A stretch of DNA of 64,000 bases from Candidatus Peregrinibacteria bacterium (GTDB lineage Bacteria; Patescibacteriota; Gracilibacteria; UBA1369; PNNO01). The DNA is taken from contig JAFGJT010000012.1 of NCBI GenBank assembly GCA_016928915.1, forward strand, positions 1 to 64,000, in the 5' to 3' direction. Position 1 is the first letter of the stretch; each line of letters begins with the position of its first letter. Of this stretch, positions 18,697-26,774 are shown piece by piece. The notes beneath the pieces were generated by a model. The model saw nothing but the letters and a program-made list of their open reading frames with translations, made no database searches and was not told the origin of the DNA. The position numbers and the translations under genes are program-made.

Positions 18697-20100
18697 ATGA
18701 GTACGAGGAAGAAAAACGATGCAACGCAAGTGGGGATGGGGTCAGTAACCCCTACCCCGAAAACGCAACCGCAGGTTCGGGAATGCGCGAACTGCAAGGT
18801 GCCCGTGGCGCTGGAGGCAACGTACTGTCCTGCGTGCGCGTACTCCTTGGTGCCCGCGGCTTCGGCAGCGGCGGTCCCCGCGGCGCCGGACACGTCTCCG
18901 CCGCCGACCACACCTTCCTCAGAACCCGCGTCGGCTCCGCTGACGTCGGATTCATCGCCAGCGGTTTCTGGGGCAATCGATACCTCTACCCCAGTTCTGG
19001 CGATTCCCGCAGCACCAACGCCCACGGCGACTGCAGCGGCTCCGGCTCCCACGCCCACGCCTTCTGCGACCCCCGCGAACACCGCGCCTCCGACGGTCGT
19101 TGTTGTGCAGCCGCCTCCGGCGGCCGCACCTGCGCCGTCCCCCGCGGCTCCGGCCTCCACGCCTCCCCCGGTGGTCCCCCCGAACCCCACCCCCAAGGCC
19201 TCGTCGGGTTTGATGTGGCTGCTACTGCCGCTCATCGTGGTGGTCACGGGCGGCCTGATCTGGGCCGGGATTTACTTTCACGGCCGGAAGCCGCCAGCCC
19301 CCTCTTCGGGGGCAAGCGCCTCGACAGCGGCGCCTTATCTGCCTCCCGGCAGCATGAACGCGCCTTCCGCGCCGACAGCGACTGTGACTCCGGTGAAGCC
19401 CACGGTCACGCCTTCCACCACCGCACCAGCAGTGACGCCCCCGGTCACGCCGCCGACGGCAGCGCCGGCCTCAACGCCACCGGCGAGCATGGCTGCTCCG
19501 GTGACGGCAGCCCCGCTGGCCGCGACTTGGCAGCAGAGCAGCATCGGCCGCCTCTGCTCGGCCCAGGCAGCTATATCACTTCGTCGGACCATATTCTGTG
19601 TCCATGATAAGGACATGGAATGGTTTGACGCATGTCACGACCCGCCTCTACCGGTCGGCACCCCTACCTACCCGGGCGACAAGGTAGGCGTGGATGTGGC
19701 AGATCCTTGCCTCTTGAAGGTAGGTTCAATCTGCCTAACCTCCACGGCACTTCGCTGCCAAGTTGGGTACCGGGCACCACCGGCTCCCGAGCCCCCTGCA
19801 CCCCTCGCGGTGCAGCCACCGGCTCAGCCTCCCTGCCCCCCTCCTCCGGCCGCCGCTCCCCGGAGCACAAGCGGCCGAAAAGCCGCCCCCGCCCCCCGCC
19901 ACCGGACTTTCAACGGTCGGCTCGCCCGCCTCGAGGGCAGAGTCGACAAAATCGAAGGCACCGTGACCGATCACGGCCGACGGATTTCATCCGGTGAAAA
20001 CTGGATGAAACATTGGGAGGCGGATCTGATCCGCCTCAAACAGCAGAATCAGGCGGAGGGGCGCTCCGGCGTCCACATCCCCCGCGGATCCGGCCGCTAA
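18697..20100 (+). CDS. Zinc-ribbon, Pro/Ala-rich single-TM protein (GC-rich unit 1)
   Basis: The 467-aa protein has an N-terminal zinc ribbon (Cys 30, 33, 44, 47 in CANCKVPVAL and YCPACAYS) and a Pro/Ala/Thr linker of about 110 residues. One membrane helix follows (about 170-192, LMWLLLPLIVVVTGGLIWAG), then a second Pro/Thr/Ala linker. A small Cys-containing domain at about 285-365 (RLCSAQAAI, FCVHDKDMEWFDACHD, CLLKVGSICLTS) precedes a Pro-rich tail ending in a helical segment. No signal peptide precedes the ribbon, so the ribbon is probably cytoplasmic. Codons end mostly in G or C, unlike lepB or the downstream genes. Similar layouts occur in Myxococcota-type proteins; the function is unknown. 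Overlapping ORFs in other frames are shadows. Confidence 0.75.
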   Translation: MSTRKKNDATQVGMGSVTPTPKTQPQVRECANCKVPVALEATYCPACAYSLVPAASAAAVPAAPDTSPPPTTPSSEPASAPLTSDSSPAVSGAIDTSTPVLAIPAAPTPTATAAAPAPTPTPSATPANTAPPTVVVVQPPPAAAPAPSPAAPASTPPPVVPPNPTPKASSGLMWLLLPLIVVVTGGLIWAGIYFHGRKPPAPSSGASASTAAPYLPPGSMNAPSAPTATVTPVKPTVTPSTTAPAVTPPVTPPTAAPASTPPASMAAPVTAAPLAATWQQSSIGRLCSAQAAISLRRTIFCVHDKDMEWFDACHDPPLPVGTPTYPGDKVGVDVADPCLLKVGSICLTSTALRCQVGYRAPPAPEPPAPLAVQPPAQPPCPPPPAAAPRSTSGRKAAPAPRHRTFNGRLARLEGRVDKIEGTVTDHGRRISSGENWMKHWEADLIRLKQQNQAEGRSGVHIPRGSGR

Positions 20101-20172
20101 CCCCCCCCTATCCCTACCTTCCTTCCTGCTCGGGGTTTTGTTCATTCAATTGAGCATTCCCCTTGAGCACCT

Positions 20173-20184
20173 CTTACAGACACA
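20173..20184 (-). repeat. Right inverted repeat of GC-rich unit 1
   Basis: CTTACAGACACA is the exact reverse complement of 18496-18507 and lies 73 bases after the stop codon of the unit's gene. Confidence 0.5.
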
Positions 20185-20196
20185 CCGAAAAATTCT

Positions 20197-20232
20197 AAAG
20201 GCGGAGCGAAGTAATACTTCCTCCGCCTTTTT
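20197..20232. terminator. Bidirectional intrinsic terminator
   Basis: AAAGGCGGAG, a bulged C and GAAG pair with CTTC and CTCCGCCTTT across the loop TAATA, followed by more T on the plus strand. It can end transcription of the GC-rich gene and, on the minus strand, that of the gene at 20319. Confidence 0.85.
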
Positions 20233-20318
20233 CCCATATTTTATTTTGCCGCGCACATCTTTTTTTATGCGCAAAAAAACAACCGTTAATGTAATCGACC
20301 GATTATATTTATCCCCAT

Positions 20319-20696
20319 TTATATTTCTTCTCTTGCCGCGAAATATAGTTCAACCAGCGAAACGCATAAAATCAGCAAAAAGCCAGACCACCAGTTAAGT
20401 ACTCCCAAAATTAAGAAAAAAATGCATCCGAGGGCGATTATGGTTAGTTCAATCCCCTGCCTAAATGCTATATGCAAATGAGATGAAAATATTTCATTCT
20501 TATTTAGCCATAATCTAAAATAGAATCCTATTATGGTAAAAGTACAGCTTAAAGCGAAAAACAAACTTAAAAAGAAAAGCCCCAAAGCAAGTTCCGTTGA
20601 TTCAAAAGGATCAAGTTTGTTTAAAACAATGAACCAGGCAACCCAGCTTACTATTCCCGAAATCCCCACAAATAATAAATATCTGTTATGCGTCAA
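20319..20696 (-). CDS. Four-helix membrane protein, function unknown
   Basis: The 125-aa protein has four hydrophobic helices: LLFVGISGIVSWVAWFIVL, LALGLFFLSLFFALSCTF, LTIIALGCIFFLILGVL and SGFLLILCVSLVELYF. The pattern is that of a small inner-membrane protein and I see no catalytic motif. It overlaps the start of its own downstream stop-start junction with the 316-aa membrane gene by four bases (20693-20696), so the two are translationally coupled and their products may work together. The codon use is host-like. A family name cannot be given from sequence alone. Confidence 0.75.
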   Translation of the reverse strand: MTHNRYLLFVGISGIVSWVAWFIVLNKLDPFESTELALGLFFLSLFFALSCTFTIIGFYFRLWLNKNEIFSSHLHIAFRQGIELTIIALGCIFFLILGVLNWWSGFLLILCVSLVELYFAAREEI

Positions 20697-21643
20697 ACTT
20701 TTTCAGGGTTATGATGGCTTTTTTTTAAGAAAATCGCGGCAAGCACAATTACAAGACCGACCGCTCCCATATATACAGCGTAAACTGTTATTTTTTGCGT
20801 TAATACTCCGAAAACCAAAGAATAAATATTAACTATCTGCTGTTCCTGGCCCGAGGCTATCATTGAAGGAAGATAATTTAAAAGCTGCGCGAAAACCAGA
20901 CCAAAAACTCCGCCCGAAATCAATGCAGCCCCCGAAAAACCCATAACTGTTGTATAGGGCTTGTAAATAATCAGCATTATTAACAGCAGCACTATAAGCA
21001 AAATAAGAGGAAGTATCATTTCGATATACTTAATTATGCTCAGCATATCGGTTAATTTTGCATCGTAGGCGTTTTCACCGGTATCCAGATCCAGTGTAAA
21101 TTCACCGGGAATAACATCGGTGAGATTTCTTTCAATTTCTCTTTTTACCTGCAACTCGAGTTCCATTCGCTGAACCGAGGCGGGAACGCATTCCGGCATC
21201 TGTGCATCCAAAATAACGGCATCTTCGTCTGTACAGTCGGGAATGCCTGCAACTATTTTTATTGCAATCTGACCGGACATTTTTGTAATATTTTCTTTTA
21301 TTGGCAGAAGCGAAATTTTTATGGCATCGGTTTTTCGTTTTTCCCCCAAAGCTTTTAACTGTGAAATAAAATCCTTTGAAATATCTCTTAAATTATCTTT
21401 TGTAAAACTTTCCTCTAAAAATTCCTGAATTTCCTGTTTGTTATAATATTTTGACACCTTCTCATCCTTTGCAATTTCTTCGCTTATATAATCCGATGTG
21501 TAATTGTAAACTTCATCCAGCATCTGCCCCTCATAAAAGCCGGGGTCAAGATAAGTTGTTGAAACCGCTCTTACAAAAAGAGTCGGCAGAGTTAAAAGCG
21601 CGAATATTAAAATCAATAGAATTGCGGTTGATTTACGTATCAT
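20693..21643 (-). CDS. Multi-pass membrane protein with large extracytoplasmic domain
   Basis: The 316-aa protein starts with a signal-anchor helix (AILLILIFALLTLPTLFV). An extracytoplasmic domain of about 170 residues, rich in Glu and Lys, follows and contains two Cys (PDCTDEDAV, PECVPAS) that could form a disulphide. Three to four membrane helices at the C terminus come next, including MILPLILLIVLLLIMLIIY and TVYAVYMGAVGLVIVLAAIF. It is upstream of and overlaps the four-helix gene by four bases. I recognise no enzymatic motif; an envelope or transport-accessory role is a guess from topology only. Confidence 0.75.
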   Translation of the reverse strand: MIRKSTAILLILIFALLTLPTLFVRAVSTTYLDPGFYEGQMLDEVYNYTSDYISEEIAKDEKVSKYYNKQEIQEFLEESFTKDNLRDISKDFISQLKALGEKRKTDAIKISLLPIKENITKMSGQIAIKIVAGIPDCTDEDAVILDAQMPECVPASVQRMELELQVKREIERNLTDVIPGEFTLDLDTGENAYDAKLTDMLSIIKYIEMILPLILLIVLLLIMLIIYKPYTTVMGFSGAALISGGVFGLVFAQLLNYLPSMIASGQEQQIVNIYSLVFGVLTQKITVYAVYMGAVGLVIVLAAIFLKKSHHNPEKV

Positions 21644-21697
21644 AACTGAAAAAATTAACTTTTAAATTTTTGCCTGATAAGATTACCAAAACAAAAT

Positions 21698-22708
21698 TTA
21701 AAGGTCAATTGATCTTAATGACCGATGCCTTCTGTCAGCACCGTTTAGCGGGATTATTTTCCATCTAATGTCTTTTTCAAGACGACCGGGAATTGTAAAA
21801 CCCGCTGCTTTTTTGTGTCCGCCGCCGCCGAATTTTCCCGCGATTTCTTCAAGATCAACATCTTCATTTCGTGTTCTAAACGAACCTTTTACATTGCCGG
21901 CATCATCTTCGTGCAGAAGAACGGTAAATTTTGTACCCGGAACGCAGTTTATAAAATCAACTGCGCCCGAAAGCTCGTCAATCTGCGCCTCGCATTCATC
22001 AAAATCCTGTTTTGTAATCACAGAAAGCGCAACGCCCTCGCTGTTTACTTTTAAATTTTCAAGCACTCTTCCCCATAATTTTAGTGTTGAAACAGGTGTT
22101 GTTTTAAATAAATTTCTTGAAACATCAACAACCCTTCCTCCGCAGGCTGTCATTTCTCCCGCGATTTTTAATGTTTCAGGTGATGTATTCTGATGCATAA
22201 AACTTCCGGTGTCATTATAAAGTCCGGTAAGAATGGCCGTGGCAATCTGCGGTGTAAAATTATATCCAGCGTATTTAAAAAATCTGTATAAAATAACGGT
22301 TGTTGAAGCCGCATGATGATCAACGATATTGACCGTGCCGAAATTATCGTTTGAAGCGTGATGATCAATGTTTATTACAGGTACTTCACCTTTAAAAATA
22401 TCAGGATAAATTTTATGATAATCCGTCATATACGAAGCCCCGGCATCGCAAACTATCAACAAATCATATTCGTGATAATTAAATTCTTTTATATATTCTT
22501 TTATATCGGTCATATAAGTATACCTGTCGGGAATGTCATCTATACAGGCTTTTTGGACTTCTTTTGATTCTTTCGACAAAGCAAGATGCAGAGCAATGCA
22601 TGTTCCAAGGGTGTCACCGTCCGGTTTTCTATGCGCGATAAGCAGGATTCTTTCAGCTTTATCAATAAGTCTTTTTGCGCGCTGAAATTCGACTTCCATA
22701 TATTCCAA
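21698..22708 (-). CDS. nrnA: DHH/DHHA1 phosphoesterase, NrnA-like
   Basis: The protein belongs to the bifunctional oligoribonuclease/pAp-phosphatase group of the DHH superfamily. The metal-binding motifs are in order: LIAHRKPDGDTLG (about 20-32), LLIVCDAG (about 86-93), INIDHHASNDNFG (about 111-123, the DHH motif) and IVDHHAAS. The DHHA1 domain ends with GGGGHKKAAGF near residue 300. These enzymes degrade 2-5-nt RNA and nucleotide phosphates such as pAp, in the cytoplasm. The size of 336 aa fits. Gene order with the preceding minus-strand membrane genes suggests an operon, but spacing to them is 54 bases. Confidence 0.88.
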   Translation of the reverse strand: MEYMEVEFQRAKRLIDKAERILLIAHRKPDGDTLGTCIALHLALSKESKEVQKACIDDIPDRYTYMTDIKEYIKEFNYHEYDLLIVCDAGASYMTDYHKIYPDIFKGEVPVINIDHHASNDNFGTVNIVDHHAASTTVILYRFFKYAGYNFTPQIATAILTGLYNDTGSFMHQNTSPETLKIAGEMTACGGRVVDVSRNLFKTTPVSTLKLWGRVLENLKVNSEGVALSVITKQDFDECEAQIDELSGAVDFINCVPGTKFTVLLHEDDAGNVKGSFRTRNEDVDLEEIAGKFGGGGHKKAAGFTIPGRLEKDIRWKIIPLNGADRRHRSLRSIDL

Positions 22709-22748
22709 TAATTATTTTAAGTCGAAATATTAATACAGATTGAAAGTT

Positions 22749-24050
22749 TTAGCAAGAGTAAGTTTTAATAAGGGTATCAGCGAGAATCGGCTCGGGAACG
22801 TTCTTTTTCCGTTTAATAAATATCTTTTCAAGGATTGTTAATCTGGAAGTAAACGGTTTGGGCCAAGCCCGCAGTTCAACTGTAATGTTTTCAGGCTGTT
22901 CATAAACTTCAACATAACTTAATAAATAAAAGGGATAAAATATCGGGGGAAACCTGAAATATGCGGGTACACGTTTTGTAAGCTGTTTCCAGCTGCCGGT
23001 ATCCGCTAAAAACATATTATCTTCTTTATGTAAAACCGCGCAGTGCGTATGGCCCGTGATATATAGGTCGGCTTTTGTATTAAAAGGGTTTAAACCGTTT
23101 ATTACATCTCGAGCCTTTTCTTTATAGGATCTTTGTTTTGAAAGCAAAATATCGCTTAAACTCTGGACTCCGTATCCTCTTAACCTTTTATTAAAGTCTT
23201 TACGCAGCAAAGAAGCAAAAAGCAGCAAAATCACAACAACCATGTCAAAATAAAGAATAAAAATAATTCCTTTCATTATTAGATTGGTGTCAAGAAAATT
23301 TATTACAGGCATCAGGAATCTTGGCTGATAGAAATCGGTCACAATATCAAAAATAAAGTATGGTATGGCAAGACTGAAAAGTATCAACATCGGAACAAGT
23401 ATTGATTTAAGAATCGGTCCTATCTCATTATAAAAATATTTGCTTAAAAGCCAGTAAGGTATAAGGTCAGTGTCAACATTGTCAACTTCATGCATCCAGT
23501 GGGGCTTTTTTTTCTTTGTACCGAGCCTCATAAGCCTATAAACGAACTGTGTTGTAACATGATATGAAAGTGAACTTTCGGTCGGCAGATAAAAATCGGT
23601 AAACGACGAAGCAGGTTCCACCTGATTGCCGTGTTCGCCGATAATTATGAACTTTTTGTTTTTTTTGGACAATTCGCGCTTAAAAAACTGATTGGGATCA
23701 ACATTTATATTGTACTTTTTAAGGTCATCCTGAAGTTTTTTGTTGTACACAAGTTCATGGTCATGGTTTCCGGGAATAACAGTTATTTTATTTTTATTGC
23801 CGAATTCTTTTAATTTATCAAAAAGATTTTGATGCATTGCAATAATATAGTTTATTTTTTCATCTTTTTGGTCATAACATTTCCAAAGGTCAAAAAAATC
23901 ACCGTTTATTATTAATTCAAGGTCAAATTGGAAACTTGTATTAAGAAGATGGTCGACAAAAGCTCCAAATTCGGCGCCGCACTGAAAATCTTCAATATCC
24001 GGTTCTCCTCCTATATGGAGGTCGCTTATTAATATAAGCTTTTTTGGCAT
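22749..24050 (-). CDS. Metallophosphoesterase interrupted by membrane helices
   Basis: The calcineurin-like motifs are all present but split. DLHIGG (about 9-14), NGDFFDLWK (about 52), PGNHDHEL (about 92) and GEHGNQ are in the first third. A 150-residue insertion with two hydrophobic helices (ILVPMLILFSLAIPYFIF and IIFILYFDMVVVILLLFASLL) follows, and TGHTHCAVLHKED, the last metal-binding motif, comes after it. The fold resembles LpxH-type UDP-diacylglucosamine hydrolases, but a lipid A pathway is not expected here, so the substrate is open. The ORF track uses a TTG at 24065; the ATG at 24050 is better. Confidence 0.82.
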   Translation of the reverse strand: MPKKLILISDLHIGGEPDIEDFQCGAEFGAFVDHLLNTSFQFDLELIINGDFFDLWKCYDQKDEKINYIIAMHQNLFDKLKEFGNKNKITVIPGNHDHELVYNKKLQDDLKKYNINVDPNQFFKRELSKKNKKFIIIGEHGNQVEPASSFTDFYLPTESSLSYHVTTQFVYRLMRLGTKKKKPHWMHEVDNVDTDLIPYWLLSKYFYNEIGPILKSILVPMLILFSLAIPYFIFDIVTDFYQPRFLMPVINFLDTNLIMKGIIFILYFDMVVVILLLFASLLRKDFNKRLRGYGVQSLSDILLSKQRSYKEKARDVINGLNPFNTKADLYITGHTHCAVLHKEDNMFLADTGSWKQLTKRVPAYFRFPPIFYPFYLLSYVEVYEQPENITVELRAWPKPFTSRLTILEKIFIKRKKNVPEPILADTLIKTYSC

Positions 24051-24078
24051 ATAAACAATTAACAATTTTTATCATATC

Positions 24079-24187
24079 GCGGCCCTTTAAAATGCTTACG
24101 GCCGCTTGTACCCCGAAGACGGGATTTGTTTATTCATATCCGCCCCTTTAAAGCCAGGGGGCGGATGTACCCCGCCAAGGCGGGGTA
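24079..24187. repeat. Tandem hairpin units between tRNA-Arg and the metallophosphoesterase
   Basis: Two related units occur. GCGGCC...GGCCGC is followed by CCCCG...CGGG. Then ATCCGCCCC...GGGGGCGGAT is followed by the almost loop-less palindrome TACCCCGCC-AA-GGCGGGGTA. Both units share a CCCTTTAAA loop string and GTACCCCG. They lie directly after the tRNA-Arg 3' end in the direction of transcription and could act as processing or termination signals. Confidence 0.6.
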
Positions 24188-24189
24188 TA

Positions 24190-24266
24190 TGGTACGCCCG
24201 GCAGGATTCGAACCTGCGACCTTCACCTTAGAAGGGTGTTGCTCTATCCAGCTGAGCTACGGGCGC
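24190..24266 (-). tRNA. tRNA-Arg (anticodon TCT)
   Basis: Acceptor GCGCCCG pairs with CGGGCGT, CCA is encoded, and the T arm is GGTTCGAATCC. The anticodon loop CTTCTAA gives TCT, reading AGA, a codon heavily used by AT-rich genes. Confidence 0.95.
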
Positions 24267-24309
24267 ATATTATTACATTTGACAATTGACAAAAAAAACT
24301 GCAAAAAGT

Positions 24310-25011
24310 TTATACTACAATTCCAAAAAGGACAATAAAAAATGCGATACTGTTATTAAGTATATGGAATACGATTCCGGGCCAGACAGAACGTGTTTTG
24401 ATAAATAAAACATTTAAAACAACCGACAATATTAATAATGGCATAATTGACTGAAATTCGAAATGAACGGAAGCGAAAATTAGAGCGGTTAACGCGATAC
24501 CCCACGCAGGCCCCAAAATTTTTGCCAAAGTCTGAAGCACGAATCCTCTAAAAAAGATTTCTTCGGTTAAAGGCGCAATAACAAGCGCTATGAGAAATGC
24601 AATTGCAATGCCCAGAGTATCTCTTCCGAAAATTTCAAAAATTGATTTTTGTGGTTCAAAGCCAAGAGAACCGATTCCGAGACTGTAAAAAGTCATAATC
24701 AAAAGAACTCCCGTTCCTATATAAACCACATAAGAAAAAAGCACCCATAGCACTGTTTTTTTTAGACCTATTGATTTAAATCCAAAATCTTTTAATTTCG
24801 CACCTTTTTTGTAAACCGCAAAATAATATAAAGGCAGAATCATACCGGCAACCTGCAGTATATATATAATAAATTTATACAGAACATGCGCATCATAAGG
24901 CAGATCACAAAATTTTATTATAATGTAAAGAAAAAATTCTATTGTAAAAACACTTACAAAAACATTAAACACATCAGATAATGTCCATTTGAATTTTTCT
25001 TGTTCTAACAT
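24310..25011 (-). CDS. CPBP-family intramembrane metalloprotease
   Basis: The 233-aa protein has six to seven membrane helices and the three CPBP/Abi motifs: LTEEIFFRGF (EExxxR), FASVHFEF (FxxxH) and FHILNNS (HxxxN/B). This family contains Rce1-like prenyl-protein proteases and bacterial proteins used in signalling, bacteriocin immunity or membrane-protein maturation. The substrate here is unknown. The reading frame begins after an AT-rich segment and no SD is visible. It ends 43 bases before the tRNA-Arg gene on the same strand, so read-through into the tRNA is possible. Confidence 0.88.
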   Translation of the reverse strand: MLEQEKFKWTLSDVFNVFVSVFTIEFFLYIIIKFCDLPYDAHVLYKFIIYILQVAGMILPLYYFAVYKKGAKLKDFGFKSIGLKKTVLWVLFSYVVYIGTGVLLIMTFYSLGIGSLGFEPQKSIFEIFGRDTLGIAIAFLIALVIAPLTEEIFFRGFVLQTLAKILGPAWGIALTALIFASVHFEFQSIMPLLILSVVLNVLFIKTRSVWPGIVFHILNNSIAFFIVLFGIVV

Positions 25012-25070
25012 TGTTATTTTTGTTTATTTGAATTATATTTAGGTTGTAAAAGGCATATCGCTCCGCTTAC

Positions 25071-25098
25071 TTGACTTTTTAGGAATTTTTAGTATAGT
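25071..25098 (+). promoter_or_regulatory. Promoter of the PH-domain gene
   Basis: TTGACT, 16 bases and TATAGT lie 33 bases before the ATG at 25132. Confidence 0.6.
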
Positions 25099-25131
25099 AA
25101 TGCCTATATTATTTATCAACAATAATTATAC

Positions 25132-25671
25132 ATGAAACTTCAAAAAGACGAAGAAATTGTTAAAATCATTCATCATCATCCATTTCCTTTTATAGTTCAA
25201 ATGTTTAAAACAGTCGGAGCGAGTCTTCCGTTTTTCTTTCTTATTTATCTTGTGTCGAATTCTATACCTTATTTTTACCTGGTTGTTGCCAATGTAACAG
25301 TTATTGCAATCTTTACAATCGTTATAATTTATCTGGCGCTTATTTACTGGCTTGATAAACTTGTAATCACAAATCAAAGGGTGGTTCATATCGACTGGGA
25401 GCTTTTAACAATAAAAAAAGAATATTCAGGGCTGCTTCATGATATTCAGGAGGTGAGTTCGCAGGAGCACGGCATTCTGTCAATATTATATCTTTTTGAC
25501 TACGGAACAATTAAAATAGAAACAGCATCATCAAAAACAACTATTTTGTTTACCGAAGCTCCGGATCCCGATGGAGCAAAAGCGTTTTTAATGGGACATA
25601 TCCAGAACTGCAGACCCGAAAGTTACCAAAACGCATCAGACTCCGCAGCCTCTCTTGCAAACGAAGCGTAA
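25132..25671 (+). CDS. PH-domain (bPH2-type) membrane protein
   Basis: Two membrane helices (ASLPFFFLIYLVS and LVVANVTVIAIFTIVIIYLALIYW) are followed by a bacterial PH-like domain with DKLVITNQRVVHIDWELL and DIQEVSSQEHGILSILYLFDYGTIKIETA, the pattern of DUF304/bPH2 proteins. These usually sit at the inner membrane; what they bind is mostly unknown. The length is 179 aa. It is 16 bases upstream of ruvB, so it probably forms an operon with it from the promoter at 25071. That pairing is likely a matter of layout more than of function. Confidence 0.82.
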   Translation: MKLQKDEEIVKIIHHHPFPFIVQMFKTVGASLPFFFLIYLVSNSIPYFYLVVANVTVIAIFTIVIIYLALIYWLDKLVITNQRVVHIDWELLTIKKEYSGLLHDIQEVSSQEHGILSILYLFDYGTIKIETASSKTTILFTEAPDPDGAKAFLMGHIQNCRPESYQNASDSAASLANEA

Positions 25672-25687
25672 TAATAAATAAACATTT

Positions 25688-26728
25688 ATGATTGAGGAAG
25701 GAATTGTTAATAATAAAAGGGTTATCGACCCTTCGGAGAAATCACCAGTTAAAAGAACACAAGAAATTTCTTTAAGGCCTCGCACTTTAAATGATTATAT
25801 CGGGCAGAACGAAATCAAAAAAAATCTTTTAATCGCCATTGCAGCCGCAAAAAAGAGAAAAGAGCCTCTTGAACATATTCTGGTGCACGGACCGGCAGGC
25901 CTTGGAAAAACCACACTGTCTCACATTATAAGCAATGAAATGGGCGTTAATATAAAAATGACTTCCGGACCCGCACTCGAAAAGCAGGGTGATCTGGCTT
26001 CAATTTTAACCAATTTAAAAGAATTCGACGTTTTGTTTATCGATGAAATCCACAGGTTAAGACCCGCGATTGAGGAGGTTTTATATACAGCAATGGAAGA
26101 TTTTGGAATTGATATAATTATCGGGCAGGGTCCTTCGGCAAGGTCTGTAAGACTATCAATCCCCCGCTTTACCCTGATTGGAGCAACAACAAAAATGAGT
26201 ATGCTTTCTTCGCCGCTCCGGGATCGTTTCGGTAATGTATTCAAACTGAATTTTTATTCTGACGAAGATATTCTGGCTATTGTTAAGCGCACCTCAAGAA
26301 TACTGAATTTTGAAATTGATGAAGATGCCGCCGCAAAAATCGCCAAATCATCCAGACAGACCCCTCGCATAGCAAACAGACTTCTTAAACGCATACGCGA
26401 TTTTGCCGAAGTTAATAATCAAAAAAAAATTACATTAAACAATGCGAAAGAAGGTCTTGCGTCATTGGGTATTGATGAACTTGGCCTTGATCAGCAGGAC
26501 AGGGATCTTTTAAAAATTTTAATTGAGAAATTCAACGGCGGCCCCGTGGGTATAAGTGCAATAGCCGCGGCAGCCAGCGAAGAGCAGGCAACTATAGAAG
26601 AAGTATATGAACCTTTTTTAATAAAACTGGGTTTTGTTGAAAGGACGCAAAGGGGCAGGACAGCAAGGAAACCGGCATACCAACATCTGGGACTTGAATA
26701 TAATCCTGTTGATTTTTCCATAAAGTGA
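25688..26728 (+). CDS. ruvB: Holliday junction branch-migration helicase RuvB
   Basis: The AAA+ motor drives branch migration of Holliday junctions with RuvA and RuvC. Landmarks are [16 protein letters not shown], the Walker [13 protein letters not shown] (about 61-72), Walker [10 protein letters not shown], sensor 1 [11 protein letters not shown], arginine finger SPLRDRFG, and a C-terminal winged helix with [20 protein letters not shown]. The length of 346 aa is typical. ruvA and ruvC are not in this window. It follows the PH-domain gene closely and precedes a lipoprotein after 46 bases. Confidence 0.96.
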   Translation: MIEEGIVNNKRVIDPSEKSPVKRTQEISLRPRTLNDYIGQNEIKKNLLIAIAAAKKRKEPLEHILVHGPAGLGKTTLSHIISNEMGVNIKMTSGPALEKQGDLASILTNLKEFDVLFIDEIHRLRPAIEEVLYTAMEDFGIDIIIGQGPSARSVRLSIPRFTLIGATTKMSMLSSPLRDRFGNVFKLNFYSDEDILAIVKRTSRILNFEIDEDAAAKIAKSSRQTPRIANRLLKRIRDFAEVNNQKKITLNNAKEGLASLGIDELGLDQQDRDLLKILIEKFNGGPVGISAIAAAASEEQATIEEVYEPFLIKLGFVERTQRGRTARKPAYQHLGLEYNPVDFSIK

Positions 26729-26774
26729 TATAATTTTGGCTGATTAAATTTTTAAATCATTAATTTATTTTGAC

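Larger units (their letters stand above)
18496..20184. other. GC-rich foreign-looking unit 1
   Basis: A single GC-rich gene with SD sits between a 12-bp perfect inverted repeat (TGTGTCTGTAAG / CTTACAGACACA) in an otherwise AT-rich, SD-less neighbourhood. No integrase or transposase is present. The unit is called from composition, translation signal and the flanking repeat together. Confidence 0.45.

Noticed and set aside
18672-20100. Long overlapping ORFs in the GC-rich unit 1 (for example 18783-19607 plus and 18672-19247 minus)
   Set aside because: They have no SD and no domain, and arise from Pro/Ala-rich GC codons read in other frames.
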